From the NCBI RefSeq assembly GCF_025399195.1, contig NW_026252139.1, positions 1 to 64,000 of the forward strand: 64,000 nucleotides of DNA, read 5' to 3'. Source of the stretch: Umbelopsis ramanniana AG (Eukaryota; Mucoromycota; Umbelopsidomycetes; Umbelopsidales; Umbelopsidaceae). Made by a program: the position numbers and the translations under genes. Positions 45,105 through 57,697 of the stretch are shown here, piece after piece (within the stretch, counting starts at the first letter, position 1; each line of letters starts with the position of its first letter). The notes beneath the pieces were generated by a model, which saw only the letters and a list, made by a program, of their open reading frames with translations, was not told the DNA's origin and did not search any database.

Positions 45105-47461
45105 TCACAAACGACCTTCGAAAATAGCTTTCTTGCATTTTGCTGCAGCTACTTGGTAATCTCCATCTGCTTCCTCCAACATTTCTCGCAAAACTTCTAG
45201 GTCAACGTTACGGAAAGTGTTAGCAAGGTTGTCCAATGCCTCCTCCATATCCATATAGTCATGTTCCTGTAACGATTGACGGCTGTGAGAAGACTCGCTT
45301 TCGCGTCGGGAGCGTCCGTGTGGTTGGTTTCCAATAGAAGGTACAGACAGTAGGGAAATTTGTGAGTGACTATAGTGTCGGGTATTTTCGTTGTCAGATG
45401 TTGCAAACACCGGACTCTGGTGCTTGGATGGAGAGGATGAGAGTCTGCCATCAGGGGTAAAATAGGCGATTTCATCCTCCTCTTCGTCTTCTTCTTCAAC
45501 AGGTGTACTCAAATCCGTCATGCCACGTTCACGTAGCTGCCACTGATCAAATTGCGATGCCAATTCGAATTCTTCATGGCTTGTTCGACGACGGTTATCT
45601 ACATGGCTGCTGTGACTTGGCTCTGAAAACTGTCGCGCGTGGCCAGGTTTACGCCTACTGACTCCTTCATCCTCAAGAGACGATGCCATTGATCCGTTGG
45701 GACTCGCGTAGAATGTGCTTTGTTTCGTCGGCAGCTTCGTTTGCTGCTGAACCACTTTATCATCCTTCTTACTGAAGGGTGTAAATATGCCAGACCACCG
45801 CTTTCCTTTTACCGGTGAGTTAGGAGGCGATTGCAAATTTGTTGTTCGCTGAGATGCTTCGGTCACTATAGGTGATATAAGTGAGATGGAGCTCCTATTT
45901 TTCTTCAGGTTGGTTAATTTCCCAAGATCTGGGGAAACAGATGACTTGATTTTTTTGCCCTTGAAAAATGCCCGCTTGGTTTGTTTCTTCTCAGGTGGTG
46001 AAAATTCTAGTAGCCAGCATTAATTTCCACCTGTTTCGCTGTTTCTTTTCATAACCGCATATTCTTCTTACCGAACATAACATCTGGAGGTCCTTTAACT
46101 TCCTGCTTCCTGAGCCATCCATTAAGATCAGTTCTTGATTGGATACAATCAAAATAACCTAGTTCTACAAGGGAATACGATGGTTGTTTTTATGTGAGCT
46201 AAGTAAGCTATAAAAATCATCATCTCAAAATCTATAAGGCTTACCATATTCGTGCATGCGATCTCGTCTTTGCGGAAGCTTCTTGATCTGGTGCATGTTG
46301 AGGGCCTTATGTGGTGGACCCGTTCGATAATAAGCCGTTAAACAAGATAATCTATTCGGTATAATGTTAGGCTGGGGTATGTTGGTGGTTGAGTATCTCG
46401 ATTGCTGCTGGTTTGGAATTGAATGGGGTTCCTCAGGCACAACCGATAGCCGGTCGTCGCCATCGACCGACGGTGCTGTAAGGGCTTCCCGAAATCGAAG
46501 TATTGGATCAATCAGACTCAGGGGAGGCGTCTGACCTCGAATAGGCTTAGAGAATTCCATCCCTACGTCTTCGTCAAGATCTAACCCTTCCGCAGCATCG
46601 TCAGGGTCTTCGTAAGTGTTGTAGGAATTGGATTTGGTAAGCATCGATGGCGATTCGTTATAACGCAGCTCCTGTTGGATTTGGTCCAATGTCGATGCTA
46701 CAGGTGATTCAAATCTTGCAATAGGATCATCATCCCATTGATATAGGCTTTGACGCTGTCGGGTCATGTGGGGTGGGTTAGAGTGGTGTTCTGAATGCGA
46801 AAAACTAGGGCTTCTGGATCCTGCGCCGCCGTTTTCCTTTTGTTTCGCCTTTTCGCACTTATAACATACACACGTCACAGATTGGTCGTTAGCACTACTG
46901 ATGGAGCTCGGCCTGGACCTATTTTTACACCTGAAACACACACAAGATGATGGAGACTGCGCTCTCTCTGAAGCACCAGAGTAGCGGCGACTCAACCTTG
47001 ATTCAGAATGTGTCGGTGAAGGAACTGGTGAACTATGGCTATGCTAGGGTTAAACTCCGTAACAAAGAGAATATGCTTGTAACAAAAATTCATATAAACC
47101 CGTACCTGTGGACCGTAACCGACGATCCAGGGGCAGCCTGCAGATAAAGCGAGCTACCTCGACGTCGCGTATCTAAATAGTCTGTCTCGTACTCCGTTTG
47201 ACTCTGCTTGCTTGTTGGGATATCAAGTGGAGGCGTATCTATTCGATCTAGTGGAGATTCTCGACATGATTAATCGTTCAGTTCCATTTCGGCAGTGGAA
47301 TGGCGTATGCAAACAATAGTCACTTACGGTCCAGAAATGAACCAATCTCATTGTACAGCTGTTGCATGAACTCTATGAAAACTTTTCTGTTAGTCTCCCG
47401 GGAGAGAAAAGGAAAGACAAGGGGAAAGTTTGGAATGGAACGAACCTTCATTAGTGCCCAT
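45105..47461 (-). CDS. Ser-rich protein with paired CxxC motifs and a CUE-like C-terminus
   Basis: Six exons in phase (47446-47461, 47328-47381, 47106-47259, 46245-46996, 46072-46164, 45105-46006) give 656 aa. The N-terminus is a short helix (FIEFMQQLYNEIGSFLD). Two CVCxxC motifs (CVCFRCKNRSR and CVCYKCEKAK), about 25 residues apart, may form one zinc site. A second conserved-looking block is ELGYFDCIQSRTDLNGWLRK. The last ~45 residues (LDNLANTFRNVDLEVLREML, EEADGDYQVAAAKCKKAIFE) resemble a CUE ubiquitin-binding three-helix bundle. In between it is Ser/Pro-rich. I do not recognise the full protein. The CUE call is by pattern; a TFR replaces the usual MFP. Confidence 0.65.
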
Positions 47462-47619
47462 TGGAATGCTCAGGATGACAAAATGTCAACAAGGGCAAAT
47501 TTCCATATCCAGCGTTTTAGAATACAACCTACCCCCCATTTGCGTTTCAAAAACGCTAAAAATTCTTAATCATCTCTCAAACTGAGCGAGAACGATAAGA
47601 TGACTCTCGTTTTGTATTC

Positions 47620-47938
47620 ATGTCTGGTCATGGTAGAAAAATCGGTGCGTACACAGCTTTTTTTTATTCAGCCATATTGCTTGTAAGATGGTGTTCATGC
47701 TCAACATTGAAGAAATATCTTGAAAATGCCTTTACATCTATTCTGCAGGTGGTTTTCTGTTCATCGATGAGGTATGATGTTTCTTATCGTTCATGTCCAG
47801 AAATCATTTCGTGTGGTCCTCAAGTCATCAGTGTCAGCACCCTTGTAGAAATGGGATGAAAGCAGCTCCAGATTCAAAGCGGCCAACGTTATTTCTACCG
47901 TTGAACAATGGATGAGAAAGAAGAAGATCAATGATTAA
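47620..47938 (+). CDS. Three-exon micro-gene encoding 45 aa, unknown
   Basis: Exons 47620-47644, 47749-47771 and 47849-47938 join with correct phases and consensus splice ends (GTGCGT..CTGCAG, GTATGA..TTGTAG). The product opens MSGHGRKIGGFLFIDE and ends STVEQWMRKKKIND, a soluble amphipathic peptide without a membrane segment. Reading through the last intron meets a stop, so splicing is needed. The length fits small mitochondrial or ribonucleoprotein subunits, but I cannot name it. It lies between the divergent CxxC gene and the DUF1640 gene. Confidence 0.45.
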
Positions 47939-48156
47939 AAAAAAAAGCTCAATTTCCCACAATATTTATAAGCAAAACGTAGCTGCCACTTGTTCTTCCG
48001 CAATAATGAATGACAGACTCCAGCGATGAATAAGAGTCACCAGCAAACCAAATTACTGACAAATTTGAAACGCCGATACTTCCGCTACTCACCAGCACTT
48101 TGAGGATTGCAAAACAGAGTTTACTCCACACATTTGAAGTCCATTAGCCATTGACC

Positions 48157-49182
48157 ATGGCATCAAAATTATGGAAACTTTCTGTCTCAAATCTCAGCAA
48201 GTCAAATATCTCCTCAAATATAGCGAGCAAACCGGCCATCAGCCTTCATTCTGGTAAAGTCAATACTTGAATTGCTTCGTATCTATTTCTGGTACCTTTG
48301 CTAATGTAAAGAATTAGCTCCTCAAACCAACAGGTCACAATCCCTCCAATGCAGCAGATCACTGGTATCAACTGCATATAGAGGAATATCTTTGGAACAA
48401 AGACAACTTACACTATACTCTAGCGATCGACGAGGATTTCACAGCACTCCACTTGCAAGGGATAATAGCGTGTCTCCATATCACTTTGATACTTTTAAAT
48501 TTGTTAGACGATTGGAAGCAGAGGGATTTACATTGGAGCAAAGTGAAGCTGTCATGTCCAGTCTACGAGAGGTGATCGACGAAAGGTAAATACCTTCACA
48601 TGTCTTACTTTGCATATGCAAGGTTCCTGGTGAAGCTAAATCTCTCTCTTTCCATGTGATCAACAGCATGGTTAATTTGAGCAACACTATGGTGACCAAA
48701 GCTGAGCAGGAGAAGACCGTATATACCTATAAAGTGGATTTTGCAAGTCTCAAATCTGAAATACAACTACTGGAAAAGAACGATTTTACCATGATGAAGG
48801 CAGAACATGAGCGCCTTCAGGGCGAGATTGAAAAACTAAGACAAAAGCTCCGCGAAGAAATTACCAGGACTCAAGCTAATGTTCGTCTCGACCTTAACTT
48901 GGAAAAGGGTCGGATACGCGATGAAGCGAGTGCTCAGGAAATCAAGATAAAAGAGACAGATACCAGAATCGAAAGCGAAATTGCTGGTCTGCGAACGCAA
49001 ATGGAAGCTATCAAGTTTCAAATATTACAATATATGGTTGGTAAGTTACCACAGCCCACACGGCAATGCATTCCACTTGAGCCAAGCACATTGATCATCA
49101 ATGCTAATATTTATGAAATATTGCAGGTACCATTACTGGTGCTGGAGCTCTTATCCTTGCATACCTCCGCATGTTTAAATAG
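48157..49182 (+). CDS. DUF1640 / MCUR1-CCDC90-like mitochondrial coiled-coil protein
   Basis: Four exons (48157-48253, 48318-48585, 48667-49040, 49127-49182), 264 aa. A Ser/Arg-rich, acid-poor N-terminus looks like a mitochondrial targeting sequence. The conserved head is YHFDTFKFVRRLEAEGFT, EQSEAVMSSLREVIDE, then a long coiled coil (KVDFASLKSEIQLLEKND, EITRTQANVRLDLNLEKGR, KIKETDTRIESEIAGLRTQ) and a C-terminal inner-membrane helix (GTITGAGALILAYLRMFK). This is the Fmp32/MCUR1 plan, linked to calcium-uniporter scaffolding and cytochrome oxidase assembly. Confidence 0.92.
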
Positions 49183-49513
49183 AAAGTATAATGAAAGATC
49201 ATGTAATAGACAATCTTGTAACATTTTTCAAACAGAAATTTATTGCGATAGCCAGTTTCTGAGAGCCTTGACTCAACAATGGCAAGAATGAAGGGAAACA
49301 GGGAGAGGGGACTGGTTGTGAACAAGGTGTCTAAACCATTTGTACAAAGGGTCACTGATAGATATGATGGTATTCGTGTTCGGAGCTGCTTTGAAAGGTC
49401 ATACAGCAAAACTGATAGCTCTATCGTCATAACGTAACTGGTAACAAACTTATCGTCCATACCTAAAGATGATAATTTTGTAAACGAAAGAACATTACGA
49501 CACCCTATAATCA

Positions 49514-50176
<663 letters not shown>

Positions 50177-50718
50177 TTTGAGGGTTATGATTTGACTTCT
50201 GGAAACAGCTTCTCATATCCCGCAACTGTAAGTCTTTGTGAGCTGGCCGTGTCTAAACTCCGCTTAAACGTCATCAATTCACTCAGCATAAACTGTTTGC
50301 TCTCCTAACACCTACGAAGCGCTGCATGTGCACTAGATGTGCAAGTATTTATAGCATAGATTACTGTAGTTTTCAATCTTCAAAGCTCAAATAGTCTCGT
50401 TCTCATCCCCCCTTGATAGCTTATTCGGTCAAAAATCATGCCCCAATGTAGCTGTGCACATTGATAGGGATGCACTTAGTTAAGAGGGCATCGCTCATAA
50501 TCTCTTTATGCATCAAATTGACGAGTACTAATAAGATAGATGCTTTTTTGTAATGGCTGAAGCGATTGCCTCAAGGTTGGCACAGAAAAGCAAGGACATG
50601 AGGCACGTGACACCAGGTCTTTCCAAGTGCCAGCGAATCTTTTGCTTTAGTGCAAAGAAATTTTTCATATAGGTCGAACTTTTTCTTTCCTGCAACTTTT
50701 TACGCGCTCAAAACCACA
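50177..50718. promoter_or_regulatory. Divergent promoter region between RBX1 and the Src1/Heh gene
   Basis: 542 bp shared by two divergent genes. No specific motif that I would name. Confidence 0.5.
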
Positions 50719-53637
50719 ATGACGGACGTACCTCCAGATTTGTATTACCTAAGTAAGTACCTTCATCCACAGCTACTTCCGTCATAACCTATTGCTCAAC
50801 CCCTTTTCTCGTAGACGAGGGCTTTGATCCTAGTCATCTGAAAATTGCAGAGCTCCGAGGAATTCTGTTGAAGCACGATGTGCCATACACCCCAACGGCC
50901 AAAAAGCCTGAACTCGTTCAATCATTTAAGAAGAATGTAGCTAGCAAGGCGGATGAAATTTTGAGTTTGCATCGACAGCTCAAGCCCAATGGTAAAGGAA
51001 TCGTCAACGTTAACACGGACAAAAAGGCGAAAGGCAGCACCAGCAAAGCTTCGAGCAAAAGTGCCCCTGTCGATGAGGCAGAACGTGACGATGAAGAAGA
51101 AGGAAAGGATAGCGATGGGGAGGAGTCAATCAACGCGAAAGCAAGACGTGAAAAGCGCGCAGCCAAGTCTACCTCTGTGGTAAGTCATTGTGACGGAATA
51201 AGGAGAGTTCTTCAATGCGTTGTGTTAACGGAGTGTCTTCATTTCATAGGATGCAGAAGGTTTCGCTATACCTGCTCAGCCTAGCAAAACTAAATCTACA
51301 AGTATTCGCAAGAAGCCAAAAACTACTGAGTGGACGGTGGGGTCAGGCTTGACGTCAGAATCGGAGGTCGATGCCAAACCTACTACCGCCAAAAGCTCTT
51401 CTATTAGACGAAAGAAGGACAAACCCACCAAGGTGAGTGACGGAATGCAATTGTACTAGATGTATCACATCAAGTTGTTTATACATTTGTTTATGGTGGT
51501 ATTTCATAGGATTCGGCTGGGGATGGATCTACTGACAAGGTAAAAATTACTTGAAATACTCCTGAACCAGCTCTACCTTAATCTAATCTTATGACCATTG
51601 TATAGAAACATGTGGAGCCGGTTTTCTCTGATGCAAATCCATTCCAAAGCGGTGCAGAATCTGATATTTCTATAACGCGAAAAAGTCGTAAGGTACAGTG
51701 AGCGAGGTAGCGAACATTTGGTTTGGTGATTGCATGTTGACGGTGTCATTTTAGGCTCCGACAGCCGTTGGTAAGCAGACTGCAGAATCTAAAAAGCAAC
51801 ATATTGAACCTGAGAAAGCAATCACTGCTGACGTAGTCAAGCCTTCAGCATCAAAAGACAAGGTAGAAGGTTCAAGTCGAAGGAGCAGACGTGAAGCGCA
51901 ACCATCTGGCCAATACTTCAACCCGCAAGACTCATTTGCCTCTTCTGGAGGCGAGGAAGAGCACCATGTAGAGCGTAAACAACCTAAAACGGTTCTTAAA
52001 ACTAAACCAAAGACAAGCGCCTCCTCCTCAAAAGACGAAACATCAGCAAAACCAAAATCAGTGGCTACCACATCCTCGTCGTCAAGTCGACCAGAGTATG
52101 CAGTTGTTGTTAACAAGACCGCTAAGCATCCCTTACAACAAATCGTGACCTCCGCCATTTCGATTTTGTTAGGACTATACTGCATTTATTGGTGTTTAGA
52201 GCGACACCGAATTGGCTATTGTGATCTTTCACAGGAAAATAGCGGAAATGGCACACAAGGTAAGTAAAAGCATCGTCACATGATGTTGTATATTAGCAGA
52301 GCTGACCAATCTATTCCAAACCATGTAGTAGACTTATTGGATCTAGATGTTAATGGTACCACCATTTGGGATGCCGTCCGCCCAAGCTGTATTCCCTGCC
52401 CTAAACATGGTCACTGCACCAAAGGACGTCTGCTAGGATGCGATGACTTTTTTGTTAGAATCCCAAGCATGCTTAGTTTTGGAGGATGGATTCCAGTCGG
52501 TGAAAAGTGTGTTCCAGATACTGTCAAGCAGCGACGGGCCTTCCGAGTGGAGAACCAAATCAAGCACATGCTCGCTGTGAAGAAGGGACAATACATCTGT
52601 GGCGATATCAAAGCGGAAAAAGGAGAGACTGAGGAGGAGGTTGCGTCTATGAAGGTTGAGGATGTATGGACTGAGCTTCTAGCACGCAAACCTGTAAGTA
52701 GCATGATCATGATGGGGTGTTACAATATTCCGATGCCTATCTCATATCTTTTTGCACTTTTGCTAACCCTTTAGTTCTATCGACCTTTTTTCCAGGACAC
52801 CATCAGCGAGCAACAATTAGAGGAATACTGGCGTCTGGCTATGGCTTCCCTCATGACGTACAGTGAAAGAGAAGTGAGCTTCCTCGACCGGTATGATCTA
52901 TTCTCTGCTAACAAGTTCTCGTCGCAACACGTTCTTTAACCTTATTTCCTTTCTGCTGTGTGCTTTTTGCAGAGGTGATGAAAAATACATGATATCTCGT
53001 CAGCCCAAACTCTCTTTAGGTTGCCGAGTACGCCTTCAAATCAAAGATGTATTATATCGTTGGCGGTTTGAACTCGGAGGTAAGGCGCATTTGTGTCACA
53101 GTCATACGTTGATTAGATAATGATACTTACCCCGGAATAAACTCCACAGGATTACTGGCAGTTGTAGGTCTTATTGGCTATGGCAACTACCAATATCTCC
53201 AGCGAAGAAAAGACATGAAGCTCGTGGCCGAGTTGGCCGGCGAGGCGTTCGTGAAGCTTCAAGACCAGGTAAGATGAACCCCTCTATATACTGTAGTTTC
53301 CTTGTCGTCTAACATCCTAACACTTCTGTTTATTTCACCTCACCAGGAGCGTAACCATCATATTGATCCTGTTTTATTCCCTCAAGCATGCTGCGCTATT
53401 ACTCATCTTCGGGATTTGATATTAGCTCAAGAGCCTTCAGTGGAGCGTAGACGTCATCTATGGAACCATGTTCGTAAGATTGTGGAAAGCAACTCCAACG
53501 TGCGAACTTTGTCAGCCGAAGTCCGTGGCGAGCCACATCGATGCTGGGAATGGGTCGGCTACGGACAAACTGCCGAGCGGATTCCCGTTGGATCTGGAAT
53601 AGAGATTCACTCTAGCGAGATGATGAATACCATCTAA
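50719..53637 (+). CDS. Src1/Heh-type inner nuclear membrane protein (Man1-Src1 C-terminal domain)
   Basis: Eleven exons, all in phase (first 50719-50752, last 53347-53637; one exon, 51510-51539, is 30 nt), 733 aa. The N-terminus is a HeH/LEM-like helix-extension-helix (HLKIAELRGILLKHDVPYTP, KKPELVQSFKK). A long Lys/Ser-rich nucleoplasmic region follows with basic NLS-like clusters. The first membrane helix is near QIVTSAISILLGLYCIYW, then a Cys-containing lumenal part (IPCPKHGHCTKGRLLGC), a second helix (LLAVVGLIGYGNYQYL) and the C-terminal MSC fold (CCAITHLRDLIL, WEWVGYG). These proteins tether chromatin and help nuclear-pore quality control with Chm7. Confidence 0.92.
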
Positions 53638-54058
53638 TTCTTTTACGCTTGATACTTTTTTTTTTTTCTAAAAGAGAATAAACCTAAACTACCTTATTAT
53701 TCTTTCCAACCTTCGTGCTAGCGTCTTAAGTAATGGACAGGGACCTTTGCGGGGAAAGCTGGCGGGAAAAGTTCCATTTTAGGCTAAAATTTAGTCCATA
53801 GCAAGTATGAACGCTGCATAATTGTGCAACATCGTAATAGTGGTTCCCTACCTTTGGTGCTGTAGTTAGTGAACGTTTGTTAAGCTACAAAGCATTCAAT
53901 AGCCTATTCCTATCACCATTCTCATAGATGGACCTTTTTTTGCGTTATGCACTGTTTTCCGGCCGATATAAAAAAAGAAAAAGCAAACAAATACAACCAC
54001 AGTGTGAAAAAACAGTTGCCCCCCCGCAATGACCGGTATTCAAATTTAGAATGGTATC
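53638..54058. other. Convergent 3' spacer
   Basis: 421 bp; T-rich tract at 53657-53668 and C6 at 54018-54023. No gene seen. Confidence 0.5.
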
Positions 54059-54304
54059 TTATACCGGCATCATTTCACTAATGTGCGCACAAACCTTCTT
54101 GCCCTGGGGATATTCGTCGAGTGCAACGCATTTCGGAAGCTTTTTACAACTGGAGTAAAGGAGAATACTGAACATGCAAATTAAGTAATGCGGGGCAACG
54201 TACGTCTGTTTGCCCTTTGCGTCGCTTTCTCCTTCCATGCCGTAGAGCGGTGTTCCTCCCCATTCCATGATGGATATACCAGCCCGTGAGTAAGAGCGAT
54301 CCAT
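54059..54304 (-). CDS. Small two-exon gene, 63 aa, unknown
   Basis: Exons 54204-54304 and 54059-54149 join in phase 2 with GTACGT and CTCCAG ends. The product is polar and has four Met in its first half, with two Cys-containing stretches close together (KQTCKKLPKCVALDEYPQG, KKVCAHISEMMPV). No signal peptide. The unspliced frame is also open (81 aa), so intron retention would not truncate it. No family recognised, and the divergent epimerase start is close by. Confidence 0.35.
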   Translation of the reverse strand: MDRSYSRAGISIMEWGGTPLYGMEGESDAKGKQTYVAPHYLICMFSILLYSSCKKLPKCVALDEYPQGKKVCAHISEMMPV

Positions 54305-54517
54305 GCTTGGCTAAGCGTTTCTTCCCGGTTTGTATCACTTACTTATACTATTGTTATTAGTGGGCTTTTTGGAACCTCGGAAAAATTTGCTTAGGTAAAT
54401 GTTGAGACTCTGCAACCTTATGGCTACTGTGCGAGCGAGAACGGAAGAACTTTTTCATATTTGTCTCCGCGGAAATCATCGTCATCAACCAAGTATGACA
54501 GGTGAAGTTTCGACGCA

Positions 54518-54523
54518 TATAAA
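54518..54523 (+). promoter_or_regulatory. TATA box of the aldose epimerase gene
   Basis: TATAAA 76-81 bp before the start codon at 54599, within GCATATAAAGCG. Confidence 0.55.
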
Positions 54524-54598
54524 GCGAAGTAGCGTGAAGGAATTGGCACACCTCACACTCTCTTACATCTCTCTTTTCAAAGAAACTTATAGTTTACA

Positions 54599-55874
54599 AT
54601 GAAGGCCGCATTCGCTGGTATATTGACATTTGCAGCTGCTGCATTGGCTGCTCCTTTTGGATCCCAAAAGGCTCTTCCTTGGGATGACAAGAGCGTCTAT
54701 GAAAAGCACACCATCAAGGCCAAGGGTATTGAAGCCTCTTTCATCGAATATGGCGCTGTAATTACCAATCTTTGGGTCAATGACAAGGAAGGTGTCATGA
54801 GAGATGTCATTTTGGGTTGGGATGATACCACACAATACAATGTTAATGCTCAGCATCCTTACTTTGGAGGTAAAGTTCTTGCACACTTTTCAAGGAACAG
54901 TTCCAATTGATGTATCTCACGCCATATCATTCCACCAGCTCTCGTCGGCAGATACGCTAACCGCATTAAGAATGGAACCTTTGAAGTCAACGGTCAGAAG
55001 TATTTCACACCCATTAATGAGCATGGTGTTGACACCTTGCATGGCGGCTTCACTGGAACTGACCGTTTGAACTGGACCATCACCGACAAGGGTAATGACT
55101 ATATTGTCTTTGAGTCTTACAGCCATTCTGGTGATCAAGGTTTCCCAGGCAACCTCTTGACAAAAGTAAAATGTAAGTGATATGTTACGGGCATGCTAAA
55201 GAAGCCAGTTACACATTTTCTAATGCCGTGTTCACTCAGACTCCGTTAACGACAAGCAACAGTGGACCATTGACTATGAAGGCTCTCCAGATGCTGATAC
55301 CCCCATCATGATGTCTCAACACACATACTGGCGATTGGATGCTTTTACCTCTCCTGACCCCACCATCAAGGACCATGTTTTGCAAATCAAGGCAGACAAG
55401 TTCATCAAGTGCGATGAATACGAAGTGCCAACGGGTGAAATTGCATCCGTCAGTGGAACTGCTCTCGACTTCACTCAACCCAAGGCTATTGGCCAGGACT
55501 TGATGACGGCACAGGAATGCGGCACTAACTGCACAGGTTACGACAACGCTTGGGTTATCACTGATCCCAATCCCAGCGAGGAAACCCTTACCCTCTACTC
55601 TCCTCATACTGGAATTCAGTTGGCCATCAACACTGACCAAGTCGCATACCAATTCTACTCTTGCGTCACCATGGATGGTACCATTCCAGTAAAGAAGACT
55701 CAGGCTAACGGAAATCACAAGTTTGTTGAGCAATATGGCTGCTTGGTCTTGGAAGCTGAAAACTATATTGATGGTATTAACAACCCTCAATGGGGTGACA
55801 AGTACACTGGACTTGTCAAGGCTGGTGACAAATATACTCAGAGCACTACCTATACTTTCTCTATCCACAAATAA
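54599..55874 (+). CDS. Secreted aldose 1-epimerase (galactose mutarotase family)
   Basis: Interconverts alpha and beta anomers of hexoses. Three exons (54599-54869, 54939-55172, 55240-55874), 379 aa. A signal peptide covers about residues 1-17 (ILTFAAAALA, cleavage near LAA-PF), so this copy is extracellular or wall-bound, unlike the cytosolic GAL10-type domain. Family landmarks: FIEYGAVITNLWV, PYFGALVGRYANRI, VDTLHGGF with the first His, MSQHTYWRL with the catalytic His, and VLEAENYIDGINNPQW with the catalytic Glu near the C-terminus. Highly biased codons suggest strong expression. Confidence 0.92.
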
Positions 55875-56061
55875 TACCTATAGTTGTTGTTTAATATTTC
55901 CTCTACCATCCCAGACTCTTTTTCTTGATTAAAGTAATGAAACATGTAAAATGCTTGACATTAAAGTCGAATCCCAACCAAAAAAAAAAAAAAAAGTTTC
56001 CAAAGTATTCTATCGTATTTATCTATTTTTTAAGCCTTGGGAATAGTCATAGAACCGTTTC

Positions 56062-57406
56062 TCACAGCTTTTGATCAAACATTGAGCTTCTGCCACTTTC
56101 CACAGCTGCTTGGTCATTTAGTTTGACTCGCTTCAATGCTACCTCAGCTTCGCGTTTGGTGGCGACTAACTTGAGATCCTGGGCATGTTTACGGCATCGA
56201 TTATAGTAGACAAGAGCGCCTTGCATATCACCGGTTTGCTACATGCAAAATTCTTTAGTACGCGGCAACCACCTCAACTAAGCGCATGTATGTCCCACTC
56301 ACCTCATATACCATACCAATATTATGCAGGAGAACACCAAGAGCTTCATCGCATATTCTGCGGTCATCACCAGCCTTCTTTCCAGTATTAGGGTTTTTAG
56401 CTAGTTCGATGCCATCCTCCGCCCACTTGATGGCCTCTTGATATTGGCCCATACCAGCAAAGACTTCAGAGACATTGCACATTAAAACCGCTGCATGGCA
56501 TTCCTCTCTGACAGCCGGGTATAGCGTTAATGAACGTAGATAGAGCGGTAAGGCGAAATCATATTTTCTTCTTTCTGCATAAAATGCTGCCAATGCTTCC
56601 ATCGAAGCGCCTACATCCGTTTTCGTTAACCATTTGGGCATATTCTCAGCATTGAACAGCTTTTCTTTCGCATCCAATTCCATGCCAGACCCATTCGCAT
56701 TCGGTAGGGTCGATTTAAACATTTGCTCGACGCTCCAGTTATACCACTTTTCCGCAGCCGCGTCGTCCTTGAGCTGAACATTCAGATCCCCAAGTTTCTG
56801 AGCAATCCCCAAAGCTTTCATTCGATCTTCTCCGTCTAATTCCGTTTGAGCTAAATCAACGTTCTTGACGAAATTTGCAGCGTCCTCTTTGTTGATATGA
56901 AGAATAAGACTAATGCAGTTCGTGAGGACATCCCTTGCCTCTCGCGGCTTGCCCTGTTGTTCTAACAAAGTACCATACTGGATCATGATACCGCTCACGT
57001 ATCTGCTGTGATTTTCAAGTTCCTCGCCTGCTAATGCTAGCTCGAGAGCTTGCTTGTAGTAGTCTTCGGCAAGGGAAGGGTCATTGCCATAGTTTTCATA
57101 GTACAAAGCCTTTCGCAATGCTTGTCTGACAGGCACAGGATATTTTTGAATATCGGACGTAAAGTATTGGTAGAGACCAAATCCCAGACAGCCAAAGCCA
57201 AAGACACAGAGGGCAATAGGAAGAGGTGGGATTTGAATTCTTCTAGTTGGTGCATAACTTGAGAATGGTGCGTTCTTGGCCACGATTCTTACAGGCTGAA
57301 GTCTGGGCTGAAGTTTTACTTGTGTGCCACGTCTTGACATGGAAGATCCCAAACTGGTTCGGTATGATCGTACGCATTGAGAAGAGATTCGCTGTAAAGT
57401 GCTCAT
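56062..57406 (-). CDS. Mitochondrial TPR protein, MGR3-like
   Basis: Two exons (56303-57406, 56062-56238), 426 aa. A basic, Ser-rich leader fits mitochondrial import. One membrane helix (LPIALCVFGFGCLGFGLYQYF) is followed by TPR-like helices: VPVRQALRKALYYEN, DPSLAEDYYKQALELA, RYVSGIMIQYGTLLEQQ, ALPLYLRSLTLYP and YQEAIKWAEDGIEL. The layout is that of yeast Mgr3, which presents substrates to the i-AAA protease Yme1. Other TPR proteins of the inner membrane remain possible. Confidence 0.7.
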
Positions 57407-57697
57407 AATGTAAAGTCAGGCAGGAAATACAGTTGCAATCATTTAGTGAAGACCAGAAATGGGCTAAAAGCGGTGGTCAGCTAAATGACAGTCACCATGT
57501 TGTAATTTTGGCACGCCTTCTAATGTTTGGAAAGAATTCTTATGAAAGTAACTGTTAATTCAACGAAACCAGTACTCCATCTATCAAAACCTTTTTCAAA
57601 ACCTTTTTCAATGTTCAAAATACGATTTAAAATTGTTCTATAAAATTTTCGTGTGTTCTTCTAACGCAAACAGTGCAGCATACAAGCTATTGTATTA

